NCBI RefSeq assembly: GCF_000006405.1 | Contig: NW_003217015.1 | Location: forward strand, 91,973 to 155,972 | Source of the DNA: Perkinsus marinus ATCC 50983 | Lineage: Eukaryota > Perkinsozoa > Perkinsida > Perkinsidae | DNA: 64,000 nt | Direction: 5' to 3' | Shown: in pieces, positions 10,938 through 21,290 of the stretch | Numbering within the stretch: the first letter of the stretch is position 1 | Layout: each line of letters begins with the position of its first letter | Translations under genes and position numbers: made by a program | The notes under the pieces: generated by a model | The model's input: only the letters and a program-made list of their open reading frames with translations | Told to the model about the DNA's origin: nothing | The model's database searches: none

Positions 10938-12563
10938 TCAAACCAGCATCACTCGCTCAGCGAGGAGGGAGTTTGCCAGATCGCGAGGACCACAATTCAT
11001 CACGTCCTCTTTGCTTGAGGGCTGTAGTCCTTTAGGAGGTATGAGAGCACTCAAGAACACAGCAATAAGGATGATAGCCATGCCGATCGATTGTGTGGCT
11101 CTCGGAACTAAACCATCGATAAAGAAGTTCAACAACAACACAATTATAGGGTTAGCCGAACATATGACTTTCACCAAGCTGGTCATTGGATACGCCAACG
11201 CTTCGTTCATGAAGAAGATACCAGTCGACTGACACGACAACTCCTAACATGCTGCTACATCGTACCCTACCTGGGAGAGGCCCGCGACCATGGTAGTGAC
11301 CAGAGCAAATCCAGTAACACGCAAAGTTGTTTGGCCTCTAGCGATCAAAACCATACATAGGGAGATCGCAACACAGGTCTGCGACAGTAGCAGAGCCGAA
11401 AAACCACTGCGTGTAGCGACGTTACCTGACAAAGGAGAGCTACTTTACAGCTGCGGCTCGATCTCACCGATAGAGTTGTATCTCATCAGCAGTGTCAATG
11501 CTGATATACCAATCATAGCCAATATCGCGAACAGTGGTCCGATGAAAGAGTGAGAGCCACTAGACGATGCATTGCCAGGAGCCAGCGCGACGTAGGTTCC
11601 GAAAGTTGAAATGGTCATTCCTGCGACCACCTGAAGAGAGCATAATCAGCGATAAGAGACCACCGAGGTAGCGTCACGCTACGAGGCTCTACTGGAATTA
11701 CCATCATTAGAAGGATTGTGTGAACTCGATCGAGTCGTTCATGGAAGACAAAGTGGCCGTACAAACTCACAGTAACAACTGTTGAACTAACTATAGCAGC
11801 AACAGGACCTGAAGCGGGTGATAACGCCAGGTAACCGCTAGCGAACGTATTTAATGGTGGTCTCTAGAAGGCTCTGGGATGCCGTACCTTTGTCAGCTGG
11901 AGGGGACAGAGTGAAAGCTTGATTAACAAGAGTAGAGGACATCGCGAGGATGAATCCCCCAGAGAGAGCCAAAATCTTGGTCATCGTAGTGACAGGGCCA
12001 CTGCGAAGCGACTTGCTCCAGATTAACTCCAAGCGGCCGCAGACAACCCCGTGAGAGACGTAACATGCTAGACCTGCAGTAAATCAAATTACGAAATAAT
12101 TTCGTCGAAATTGGAGACGACCATTAGAAGTCCACAGAGGCGTTAGGAACCAGAGCTACAGTCTATGTGATAGACTCCTAGTGTTTCTCAGTTCACCTGG
12201 TAGGCCAGCGACTAGCCACATGATCACCAACATTTGCCACTGTGCTGTCCGCACATACTCAGGTTCAACTTGACGATTAATGAGGCCACCAGTGTAACTA
12301 CGGTAGTCGATCATGAACAGACCCGACCGAGCCAAACGGTGGAAAACTCAGTTACAAACACAGTCTTGGGTAACAAGGGCCCGCGAGATCAATCAAGACC
12401 CCTAGGGCGAGGGAGAATACGAGATGACTATGGTTAGGCGATCCGAGACGTACCCGAGACAGTAGTTGAAAAGTCCGTAGCCCATCATGGCAATGATAGA
12501 AAATCCGATGCACTTAGGCAGGCACCGCTCTCGCTCAGACTTTTCGCCATGTGAGAGATGCAT
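10938..12563 (-). CDS. DMT-superfamily (EamA-like) membrane transporter, copy 2
   Basis: Paralogue of the gene at 8150-9801, in inverted orientation. It starts MHLSHGEKSERERC (ATG at 12561-12563), followed by LPKCIGFSIIAMMGYGLF, parallel to copy 1 LQKCITYSVLSMLGFGI. The next exons give QWQMLVIMWLVAGLP, LACYVSHGVV, LALSGGFILAMSSTLVNQAF, and GPVAAIVSSTVVTVSLYGHF followed by VFHERLDRVHTILL. Later exons (11445-11630, 11244-11432) correspond to the copy 1 second half, and the last exon encodes VICSANPIIVLLLNFFIDGL and an AIILIAVFLSALIPP helix before the stop at 10938. Intron positions match copy 1 where checked. Substrate unknown. The two copies have diverged clearly, so the duplication is not recent. 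Confidence 0.75.
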
Positions 12564-13233
12564 AGGGTGAATAACTAGTAGCTTGGGAGAGTTTCCAGAA
12601 CGGAATGTCAGAGGACGGCTGACCTAGCGTTGTTGTGTCCTATCAGTAACCTTTGAGTTATTCTGTGACGGAATTTGCGTCTCCTGGTGACGCCCGACAA
12701 AATGGTGACGTCGGACGAGATGGTGACATCTGGTCAATGAAATGTGTGTGTCAGTTCAAGGTCCACTGCCGGCTTGCTTGGCCTTGATGCCGATGTGCTA
12801 GCCATTCGATGAGCTCTGGGTTGCGTTATTCATTTAGCACAAACATCGCCACGGCGAGCAGAAGGAGCAGACTATACCGTCTCACACCCTCTTCGCAGGA
12901 TACACTCTTCATCACAGGGATGTGTCCACCGACCGAGACACTAGCACTGTCGCAGCGGACAACAGCGGAAGGACCCAGCTGGTCCACCATCAAACTTGTA
13001 CTGTCAACCCCTTAGCGTTCAAAGGAATAACACACTATTCGTTGGAATCGTTCAGACTCTCAAGAGGTTGTGCGAGGATGGTCAGCTTTTGATGATGTAG
13101 ATCGGCATCTTGCAGGGTACCAATACAGTTCTTCTGTGCGACTCCCATAGTGTTCCTTTTTCTAATTTACAAGTATCGACTGAGCTCATAGGAAGAAACA
13201 ATACGATACCATAAACCAATACATACAGTGTAC
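12564..13233. other. spacer upstream of transporter 2 and downstream of the exonuclease gene
   Basis: 670 bp without a supportable exon. It includes a small tandem repeat (12683-12737) and serves as the promoter side of transporter 2 and the 3' side of the exonuclease gene. Confidence 0.5.
12683..12737. repeat. three 18-bp direct repeats
   Basis: Three tandem units built on TGGTGACG, the middle one AATGGTGACGTCGGACGA and the outer two diverged. The middle unit contains TGACGTC, which resembles a CREB/ATF-type palindrome. It lies about 120-180 bp upstream of the transporter 2 start, so a regulatory role is possible but only inferred. Confidence 0.55.
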
Positions 13234-15738
13234 TCAATCAAAGAGGCTTGGCCCAAGGGCACCATCATCAGGTACACCCCGAATATGGGCGTCTAGGGCG
13301 AGGAGTGTATATGCATCCAATGCAGCATAGTTCTTCTGGCTCTCCGATAAAGGCCTGTCAGCCCATTCACTGCATTGCTCAGTTTTGTCTAGGTAAGCCC
13401 CTAGCTGACCAGCAACGTGCCTTTGGAGACTCCCGCGTTTGTCTACTTGGACGTCTATAACACCGCATTCCTTCAACTGCGGTATCCGTTCTAAGTCAGC
13501 AGAAATGCTGAAACCAAGAACCCTACGGACGCGACGAAGCGTTGAGAAGAGAGTCGACGACTGCCTGATCTCGGGCACCAACATGTCGATGAGATACACT
13601 GTGTCCTCCGAGGCGACTTGGAAAAGGGCTGCCCCCGGCCCAGAGCTCCACTCAACGTCAATGCCAATGGTGCGGTACTGTGATATATCCCTCACACAAT
13701 CGTCAAACTCCATCTCAGAGGACACCCATTTGACAGGAACCTCCGATGATAACGTCACTAAGGGCATTTCTCCCCGAACGATTGGCTCCAAATGAGTTGG
13801 ACTGTGATGGGATGCTATACGCAAATTCGCTCCTTTCACAGGGTTCCACAACTGTGCTTGATCTGGCCTCTCTTGGGCAGCCTTCATATGAGCATCGCTG
13901 TTACATTGTTGACATAACAGTCTGAGCCCAGCAATGTAAGCTGTGTCTTCACCTCTAGCCGCAACATAACGTTCCACTGCTTTCTCAATAGAGACCTTGC
14001 TGGGTTCAACATCAAAACACCGACATACTTTTTGAATGACCATCGGAGAGACAGAGTCATCATCCAGACACTTGTTGATAGTGACTAGAAGGCTTCGTCC
14101 TGTAGTGCATCGCCATCCGTGTTTCCTCAGACCCTCGACAGCCTCTAGGATAGCATGGACCTCCTCCTGACCCAAATCGTTCACTTCCAAGCACAGTTTC
14201 AGCACGATATCGCTCACAGCTTGAGAACCCTCCTCGCACATCAACTCGTTGAGGTCGAACATTATCGCTGTACGCAGTCTCTGCGACTGAGCCCGACCAA
14301 GACCGCGACCAGATTTCTTCGGGGGGTGTCGAGCAATACACGCAGTACGCCAGGCACTAATCGAGCAAATCCACTGTTGGATGTCCTTGCGGTCGATCAA
14401 GTCGATCAGAGGGTCTTCAGGCTTCTTCAGCTTTGGCGGGGCCTTGGGTTGATCACACATGCGAACATCCTGTAGGTCAATGCCCTTCACTGCCTCGAAT
14501 ATAGAGTCTACTCTACCACTCTTCCGCAAGATCTCATACAGGGACTCCTGGAATGCGGCACAGCTCCTCGTCTCAACATGACAACAGTCTTCTGACTCGG
14601 ACGACGATACGTCCCTTTCGACCACCCATTTTGTAGGCAAGATGAAACCACGGCTGACTTCAACATATCTACCCTCATTATCATCATCAGGCATACATAC
14701 TGCTACCATCACAGGGCGCTTGGAGCTCGCCTCAGTGAAGGCATGAATTGACTTGATTATTCCCTCCAGACCGACCAAAGGGACGGGTTCAATGCCGATA
14801 GTCTCATCTCCCACCAACTCAGTGCCATCATCGGAGCCAACGCTAGGGGACATCCAGTACCGTTTGTGGGTGATCATAGCAAACTTGGTATTGTCGCCAT
14901 AGTAGTTGAGAATGTCCCCGAGGACCTCTTCAGAGTCCTGTTGAACCCACCAGCCCTTGGGATGGTCCTGGCCCAGTAACTCGTACTTGGGGGTCTTGGA
15001 CCGCGATAAGTTCCGGAAAACTTTCCAAGAGTAAAAGACACACCCTCGAAGGAGCCACATGTGCTCCACATCACCACCACACTTCTCGTCCAACCACTGC
15101 TTGACAATGGGATGCTCAGCAATCGACAGCTTTCGACGGGTCTCTACGATTCGCCATGCTAGACTCTCGTACAGGAAAGGGCCGCTGAAGCGAGTGGCCA
15201 AGACGTCGGTCTCCTTAGGGGACATGGTCACGCTGAAGTGAATAGAAGCCTCCAGGTGAAATCGCTCAGGGATGTTGTCATCATCATAGGAAGTCTTGTT
15301 GCGCACTACTAAGAATTTCAAGCTTGTGAGTTCACCATGATTCTCATCGCTGAGGACCCCCTGTCGACACCAGACGTTCTTAGCGTTGACCACAGGGTTG
15401 TGTTCCAGCAAGTACTGCAGTAGACAGGTAAAATAGTGACCGAGTCTGTGTGACGTTTTCTGCGACTGTATATATTCCCTCAGCTCTTCAGGGTCATCAT
15501 CAAGCATCGCAAACCAATCTTGAGACCTTCGAACGACAAAGTCCAACTGAGAGGCTCCCCAAGTGGGGACGTTAGTGGCCCTCTTGGAGCCCTCAGAGAG
15601 CAGATGATGCGAACTGCATACCCAGTGGAGGTCTCGAACCAGCTTATGGCGGTATGAAGTTATGGGCCGCAGCGATTCACCATTCGAGGAGGTCTCCGTT
15701 GAGGACATCGTCGAGGAATCAGATGAGTCGTCGGGCAT
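13234..15738 (-). CDS. 3'-5' exonuclease, mut-7/EXD-like (DEDDy)
   Basis: Intronless frame of 834 residues from MPDDSSDSS (ATG 15736-15738). The C-terminal ~190 residues form a DnaQ-like RNase D/WRN-type 3'-5' exonuclease: motif I GIDVEW (Asp, Glu), motif II around GFSISADLERIP (Asp), and motif III YAALDAYTLL (Tyr and Asp, DEDDy type). The N-terminal ~600 residues are not recognised. They include a zinc-ligand-like CCFCD just upstream, an acidic/serine-rich start, and a helical segment (about residues 440-560) like the region preceding the nuclease in mut-7 homologues. Mut-7 family members trim RNA 3' ends in small-RNA pathways, so such a role is possible but not shown. The frame continues upstream to 15888, but the first part of that extension lies in a transposon, so the later Met is preferred. 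A Met at 15810 is an alternative start. Confidence 0.82.
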   Translation of the reverse strand: MPDDSSDSSTMSSTETSSNGESLRPITSYRHKLVRDLHWVCSSHHLLSEGSKRATNVPTWGASQLDFVVRRSQDWFAMLDDDPEELREYIQSQKTSHRLGHYFTCLLQYLLEHNPVVNAKNVWCRQGVLSDENHGELTSLKFLVVRNKTSYDDDNIPERFHLEASIHFSVTMSPKETDVLATRFSGPFLYESLAWRIVETRRKLSIAEHPIVKQWLDEKCGGDVEHMWLLRGCVFYSWKVFRNLSRSKTPKYELLGQDHPKGWWVQQDSEEVLGDILNYYGDNTKFAMITHKRYWMSPSVGSDDGTELVGDETIGIEPVPLVGLEGIIKSIHAFTEASSKRPVMVAVCMPDDDNEGRYVEVSRGFILPTKWVVERDVSSSESEDCCHVETRSCAAFQESLYEILRKSGRVDSIFEAVKGIDLQDVRMCDQPKAPPKLKKPEDPLIDLIDRKDIQQWICSISAWRTACIARHPPKKSGRGLGRAQSQRLRTAIMFDLNELMCEEGSQAVSDIVLKLCLEVNDLGQEEVHAILEAVEGLRKHGWRCTTGRSLLVTINKCLDDDSVSPMVIQKVCRCFDVEPSKVSIEKAVERYVAARGEDTAYIAGLRLLCQQCNSDAHMKAAQERPDQAQLWNPVKGANLRIASHHSPTHLEPIVRGEMPLVTLSSEVPVKWVSSEMEFDDCVRDISQYRTIGIDVEWSSGPGAALFQVASEDTVYLIDMLVPEIRQSSTLFSTLRRVRRVLGFSISADLERIPQLKECGVIDVQVDKRGSLQRHVAGQLGAYLDKTEQCSEWADRPLSESQKNYAALDAYTLLALDAHIRGVPDDGALGPSLFD

Positions 15739-15856
15739 ATCACAGAAACAACAGACAGTATTTCTGAAATCCTTATTCTGCCAAAAAGTTTTAGTTGATA
15801 TTTTCATCATTTTTCCCGGTAAATTACCGGAAAATAATGAAAAATAAACCCAGAGA

Positions 15857-16160
15857 CAGTGTGAGACTATGCTCATGCACATGGTCAACTATACGTGTCG
15901 ATGACAATATGCAAAATTTGAGAAAATTTCGGGAGACTGCTGTTGATTTCTGAACACTCCTACTCAAATTTGTATATAAACCCCTTTAATTAGTGAGGAA
16001 ACTCCTGAGCTCAGCTGAGGGAAGCGGACATATATTCCTCCAACACTGTATAGGAAACTCCTGAGCTCAGCTGAGGGAAGCGGACATATATTCCTCCAAC
16101 ACTGTATAGGAAACTCCTGAGCTCAGCTGAGGAAAGCGAACATATATTCGATCAACACTG
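15857..16160 (-). mobile_element. hAT-like MITE copy 4 with perfect 8-bp target duplication
   Basis: 304-bp element flanked by identical octamers cccagaga at 15849-15856 and 16161-16168. The ends CAGTGTGAGAC and ATCAACACTG are imperfect inverted repeats. An 8-bp duplication and CAGTG-type ends point to the hAT superfamily. It is longer than other copies because its terminal region is triplicated (see 15998-16160). It lies between the eIF2D stop (16230) and the exonuclease start, so it may contribute promoter or 3' UTR sequence. Confidence 0.92.
15998..16160 (-). repeat. 56-bp terminal segment repeated three times within the MITE
   Basis: Units start at 15998, 16054 and 16110, each beginning gaaactcctgagctcagctg and ending at the inverted-repeat terminus ccaacactg. 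The first two are identical and the third has a few changes. The unit is the terminal ~50 bp of the element plus a joining tatag. Confidence 0.95.
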
Positions 16161-16229
16161 CCCAGAGACAAGACGAAGGGTGAAAACAACTGCTTAACAT
16201 CATCGTCAGAAACACTCTGAAGAATCTCA

Positions 16230-19200
16230 TCAATGCTTTCGACGATTAGGCCTTGTTCGATCGATAATCTCCACCCTATCTCGAGGGACACCAACAGCCT
16301 CGACCAGGAACTGCATCACAGACTGTGCTACATTGCCTTGGACCTGACCAAGCACTCCTTCTTTGCATACCATCCCCTGGCCAACTCACCATCACAGTGT
16401 TAGGACCAAGAACAGGGTCGTCTCGAACTGCGGCACTCGAAGCGTTGTGCTTAGCCAATGCCTTAGCAAACTCGGACAGTTTCAGGTGGTACTTATCAAC
16501 TCCCCCTATGAGGGTTAACGTCTAAAGAAACAACATCGCTCTTCAACAGTGGTGGAGGAATATATGTTCTCTTTCCTCAGCTGAGATCAGGAGTTTCCTC
16601 ACTAATCAGAGGAGTTTATAAAAGTGTGCGAAAACTAACAATAATGTTCAAACATTTCCTCAGAACTTCCACATTGTCACCAACAAATGTACTTCAACAA
16701 GTGCATATTTTCCCCCACAGAATATACAAGTTTCCACACGAATTCAAATGTTCAGAAACCAACAACGGTGAAAAATTCTTCACAGTTTTGATATTGTCAC
16801 CAATACATGCAGCTGACCAAGTGCACATTTTCCCGACATATATCTTCACCTTGTTGCCCGACACCTTATCAGTGACCCTGATAGTGATCCTGGGCGCTGG
16901 CCCATATTTCAATAGGTCGATAACATCAGCTGATGAGAGCTCATCCCCTGAGAGCAACGAGTAGACCCAACAGGACCAGTCCAGACCGGCCCTCCCCCCT
17001 CACCCTCCGATGGTATGATTGCAGTGTAGAGCTCCAGGCCTTTACTCTCGAATGCTTTACCAATTTCTGCCTTGGAAAGCATCGTATCAGGCTGAATTCT
17101 AAGCCGCGGATTGACGGCGACTAAAAGTGCCCTTCTACTGTTTACTTCTTTCCTCCTTTACTGAGGGCGCTCGCAATGAGATTATCAACACATATGCTCG
17201 ATCGGTTTCCCGAGGCACCGACAACCTCCTCATGGGAACTCTCTAGACCCTTTATGTATCTAAGACGCTCTACATGTGACGAATTTTATTACTTTTTTGA
17301 CATTTTTTTGTGATAAAGTGTCCAGAACGGAAAAAAGGAACATGTCCCCTGGTTTCGAAAGTGGATTCGGAAACTTACTTCTGGAAATAGAATCTGCATT
17401 GCTTGGCATCTAGGAAGTCGTGCTTGCCCAGAACCCTCCCCATAGAGGCCTGGAAACTGCCACATCTGGTGAGTTCAGTTGAAACGCTCCTACCTCTAGA
17501 ACGGGTTTCCACACTTGATGCGGTTTGTACATGCTAATAACTCTTACTCGTAGGTCTGACTCGATCGAGGACTTCAATGCTAATTCAAAGAGCTCTTGAT
17601 AAAAACGACTCCACACTACTACTTCTACCTTCCACTGAAGTGGCCGGCTTAGTTCGAGGAGCTGACTTAGCCGTTTTCGCTGTAATGGCGTGTGTTTGGA
17701 GCTCCTCCTTGCCTTGACTGATGCTTGTAATAATAACATCACCTGCTCAGGAAAAAGCGCTACCTTTCCTTAGCTGAGCTCGGGAGTTTCCTCACTCGTT
17801 ATTCAGGTTCACACGCGAATGCGGATAGAAGTGTACGAGAACGATTAAGAATTTCTCAGCATTTTTCCAAAAATTTTCAAAAAGTCACCAACACACGTAG
17901 TTGACCATAATTATATCCCCCACCTCTCCTGTCCTTCATTTTGAGTATCCCCTCCTTTTCCAGCTCCTTCAAGAGCTTACCAACTTTCCGCCAACTCGTC
18001 CTCTTGATATCCACCCGAATCTGCGACTCGTCTTTAAGCTCAGGCCCGAGCTCTTCCAACCTAGAACAGCATCCTTGCCCCCCAGAATGACCAGGCGGGA
18101 TTCCCTGGTCAGTGTTGGAGGAATATATGTTCGCCCTCCTCAGCTAAGCTCAGGAATTTCCCAAATTTCCTCAGAATTTTTGTATTGTAGTTGATTATGT
18201 GCATATTTTCGCAAACTGTCCGTGGACACTACCGTGAGATGAGCTCCGGGCGCTTCCGTAGATTCGCACAAGATTTCTGCGCATCAGAATAGAGAACAGC
18301 TGCCTGTATAGGTAGCGAAGTCTTATCAGCGTTGGCTAACACTTCAATAACGGCGTATCTTGAGGATGCTCCAGTAAGATACAGAATAGGCCCAACATGC
18401 GTACACGAGCTCACCTAACCAACTCGTCGTATTGTGCCAGACTCATTGGCTCGCTCTCCGTCATCACAATTTCGGGTGTTTGCTGACACTCACTCGGTGC
18501 CTAGCATACGAGTAACCAACATAGTGGTATCGCCATATCACAAAGCCCACCTCAGGAGAGGTAGTTTCTGCCTCCTCTCCTCCCAGATTATTCTCTACTG
18601 GCGGCTGGCCCTCAGCAGGAGGAGGCATCAAGCGCCCTTTAGGGCCCATTTGGAAGATTTGGTCACCAACACTGTGGATGACCTAAGGCAACAACTTGAT
18701 AGGGAAAGTCTTACTCTCGAGACTAAGACAGAAGTATTCAAGTTTTCCCCCTCATCACCTCAACAGCCTTGCCGACTACTCCCATAGGAGCACTCTCAGC
18801 CGCATTCAACTGAGTGCTGCTCAACACTGATCGCCCTATAGGAAGCACTGGTGTACTATTGATGAAAACTACGTCCTTACCGATAGCCACGTAAGGGCCA
18901 TTATCATCAACTCTAACAGCACATACCACACCAGCATCGAAAGGCTCTTGGCTTTCCACCCTATTCTAAGCACACTCACATGGTGATCATCATTACGTTG
19001 CGACTATACTACCACTCCAGGTAGCATTAGGTCAGCTCCTCTTGCTAGAAACCGCACCACATTTTCTGATATCTGAATACACTCTTGTCAAGCACTTCCC
19101 TATACACAGCGTTCTCCCTACTATATAGCGGACTGTTGTCAATCCCTGTGTACGATTGAGCCCGAATACTGTAGGGTATAGCAAGGTCGAGCCATGCAGT

Positions 19201-19478
19201 TTGAACAGGACGGGGATGTTGCCCTCAACGATATAGATAGTGGTCTTGCTTTCCAAGGAGAGCTCCGAGACCGGCCCAGTCCCCAACAGGGAAGAGGTAG
19301 ATGCCTCTGGGTACTGCCCAAGGATCTCCGCGATAAGCTGAGCAGGACAACACGATTAGTCCACAAGATACTCCACCCCTGCGCACTATGAAGATTTCCG
19401 CTACCCTAGTAGCACCTTCTTTTTATCTTTTCCCCCGAGCCTCGTTTCTCTCGTATGTCCCAAGGGCTTGCGAAACAT
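16230..19478 (-). CDS. EIF2D: eukaryotic translation initiation factor 2D (ligatin)
   Basis: GTP-independent factor that delivers initiator tRNA to the ribosome P site and recycles 40S complexes. It starts MFRKPLGHTRETRLGGKDKK (ATG 19476-19478). The next exon gives LIAEILGQYPEA, VSELSL and the DUF1947/PUA-like signature NIPVLFKLHGSTLLYPTVFG, and the following one RFLARGADLMLPGV. The PUA domain has GPYVAIGKDVVFINS. A helical exon (KRPELISR joined to LEELGPELKDE) leads to RTSWRKVGKLLKELEKEGIL and, across an intron, RRGDVIITSISQGKEEL. The SUI1 domain reads APRITIRVTDKVSGNK joined to TLTLIGGVDKYHLKL, then EFAKALAKHNASS, and ends VQGNVAQSVMQFLVEAVGVP and the stop at 16230-16232. All domains are in the known order. 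Three introns carry MITE copies. The SWIB/MDM2-like part (about 17000-17600) is only partly resolved. Confidence 0.9.
16547..16839 (+). mobile_element. hAT-like MITE copy 5, internally duplicated, in an eIF2D intron
   Basis: It begins CAGTGGTGGAGGAATATATG. After about 170 bp a right end (cacattgtcaccaac ... tttcccccacag) is followed by a second, related right half (aattcaaatgttcag ... cacattttcccgac). The element lies between the eIF2D exons ending VSGNK and beginning TLTLIGG. It is antisense to the host gene. Confidence 0.8.
17755..17923 (+). mobile_element. hAT-like MITE copy 6, in an eIF2D intron
   Basis: The family core (tttccttagctgagctcggg, tttcctcactcgttatt, ccaacacacgtagttgacc) is clear, but the left terminus has diverged. 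It occupies the intron between KDRRG and DVIITSIS almost completely. In the gene sense, the intron donor GTGGGGG coincides with the element's right terminus. Confidence 0.75.
18110..18218 (+). mobile_element. hAT-like MITE copy 7, internally deleted, in an eIF2D intron
   Basis: 109 bp: CAGTGTTGGAGGAATATATG at the left and GTGCATATTTTCGCAAACTG at the right, with the centre missing. Flanking octamers tccctggt and tccgtgga share six of eight bases. It lies in the intron between ELISR and LEELGPE. Confidence 0.82.
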
Positions 19479-20304
19479 TGGGAATCAGTGAAACAAATAT
19501 AAAACTACAATTCACTCAACTATGCTGAAAGCCTTCTTCGACGAAACGACATTCCATCCTTTGGTGCACCTATCAAGAGTTACCAATGGTGTGGTATAAC
19601 TTCTTGAACCCGGTTTCCTCGTGTAGCGATGCACACCCTACTCACCACTTGAAAACGCAACAAGTATAAAATCAAAACGCAGACCACCATGGCAAGTGAA
19701 AGATAAAATAAAATATCAGAGACACCATGACCACCTCGTTCCAGCGGAGGCAAATCCAGGTACCTCCAAGCTTCTAATGATGGAGGTGCTCACTATGAAT
19801 AATGCCTGGATTCCTATATCTCGAACCGGTCAACTATTGGTCAACTATAGACTTACTCATCCCGATGGCATCGCTTCGAGCTGGGGGGAGGAGAGCGATG
19901 CCCGAAGGGGAACCATCATGCCGAGGATTTGGGAATGGCGCGGTATGAGTACACCATCAATGGCCGATCTAACATAGTGGAAACGCCAAACCGCTGATAC
20001 ACTTTTTACTCCCATCGTGAGGGCGCGGCACTCGCTGAGGAACTCTCTGAATATAAAGTGACCATGTACACTGACGATTGTTACTGTTCAACAGAGAAGG
20101 GAACTCCCTGGACTGAACACGAACTTCATCAGAGGAGATAAGGAGATGCCTGTCACCGTCATCGGACGGTGAAGGGAATACGAGGATCTTCCTCATCAAC
20201 CACATAGACATTCCCAAGCAAAGCCCTTTTATCAGATGTATTCAACAGACTTATCGCTATTAAACGCTAGCATGTTTCACAACTTACCGAGCGGATAAAC
20301 ACCT
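19479..20304. other. sequence upstream of eIF2D, no gene recognised
   Basis: Contains the eIF2D promoter side and short open frames on both strands (19696-19977 plus, 19969-20217 minus). None has recognisable motifs or consistent splice partners. Confidence 0.4.
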
Positions 20305-20690
20305 AGCGAATCGCTAGTAGCGATAAACAACGGTTCAAAATGAGAAATGTAATAAGGAAATTCCGAGTGAACTGATAATTACAAAACGCTTTTATGAAGA
20401 CTTCCATTTTGAACGGTATTCATTGAATCAGGAAAACTACTGCTACGAAAGATTCCCCTCACTTTCCACGTGATGGTAAGCATCTTCAATGCAGGGCCGA
20501 TAGCATAAGAGCCACCCTAGATAGCGGGAACGACTCTACGAGAAATGAGGACCTCGCTGAGCAAATCGCTAGTAGGCGATAAGACGATTAGTGACGCCGA
20601 TAAAAAACATCGCGATAAAGGAGTACAAAACAAACATCCCAGTGGTGATTTTCACTCCTCTTGAGCGGCTCAAGTTGAGCCTACTTTAAA
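20305..20690 (+). repeat. diverged direct repeat, copy a (non-coding)
   Basis: Matches 21733-22110 in the same orientation over its length, for example gctagtagcgataaacaacgg, aactactgc, cgagaaatga, aatcgctagtaggcgataag, catcgcgat and tttcactcctc. Stops fill all frames. Function unknown; it may be an old segmental duplication or a repeat family. Confidence 0.7.
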
Positions 20691-20825
20691 GAAGAGCTTC
20701 CTAAGGTTTGAGAACCTCTTAAAAGAAGGGACTCAAAAACCTCAACAGATTTCATAATTTCGGATTTCTTTTAGGAGCATTTCTTGAACCTCAACAAAGC
20801 TCCTAGCAGTTTTTGAGGGCTCATT

Positions 20826-20885
20826 TTGATTTACGTACCCAGGATTCGGACCCACGACCTACACCGTGTAGGCTACACGGCGCGG
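20826..20885 (-). other. tRNA-like segment (possible SINE or tRNA relic)
   Basis: On the minus strand it has a hairpin CCGTG-TAGCCTA-CACGG, like an anticodon arm, followed by GGGTCCGAATCC, close to a Pol III B box. The acceptor and D arms do not pair and position 33 is not T, so this is not called as a tRNA gene. Confidence 0.3.
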
Positions 20886-21290
20886 CTTATTGAAACTTCC
20901 AATTTGAAACATCCGTCTACGAGTGTTTCGTCAATGAGCGTATTTGTACACCTAAACTCATCCACGTCACTTTCGTCCAGCTCTATTCGTTCATCTCTAT
21001 TTCATCTATGATCTTCTCGGTCAATTCTTTCCTTCCACGCCGTTCCATCCATTCATGCTCTCATAACGATCGTTTCCTCCAAAACACCTCATCCATTACT
21101 TTTCGTACACTTGCGATTTATTTCATCCATCCGTGAATCGTACCCACGAGCCTCGGCGAGAAGCCACCAAATCACATGCGTGTCCACGACGAAACGCATG
21201 CCACGAAATTCGTCGCATTAATATTTGGCTTGAATCACCAATACAATAATATCACCAACTTTCACGTCTCGATCAAAGCGACGAGCTCTA

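Noticed and set aside
15739-15888. N-terminal extension of the exonuclease frame (MTMCMSIVSH...)
   Set aside because: The first part of the extension is the end of a transposon with an intact target duplication; a downstream Met is a better start.
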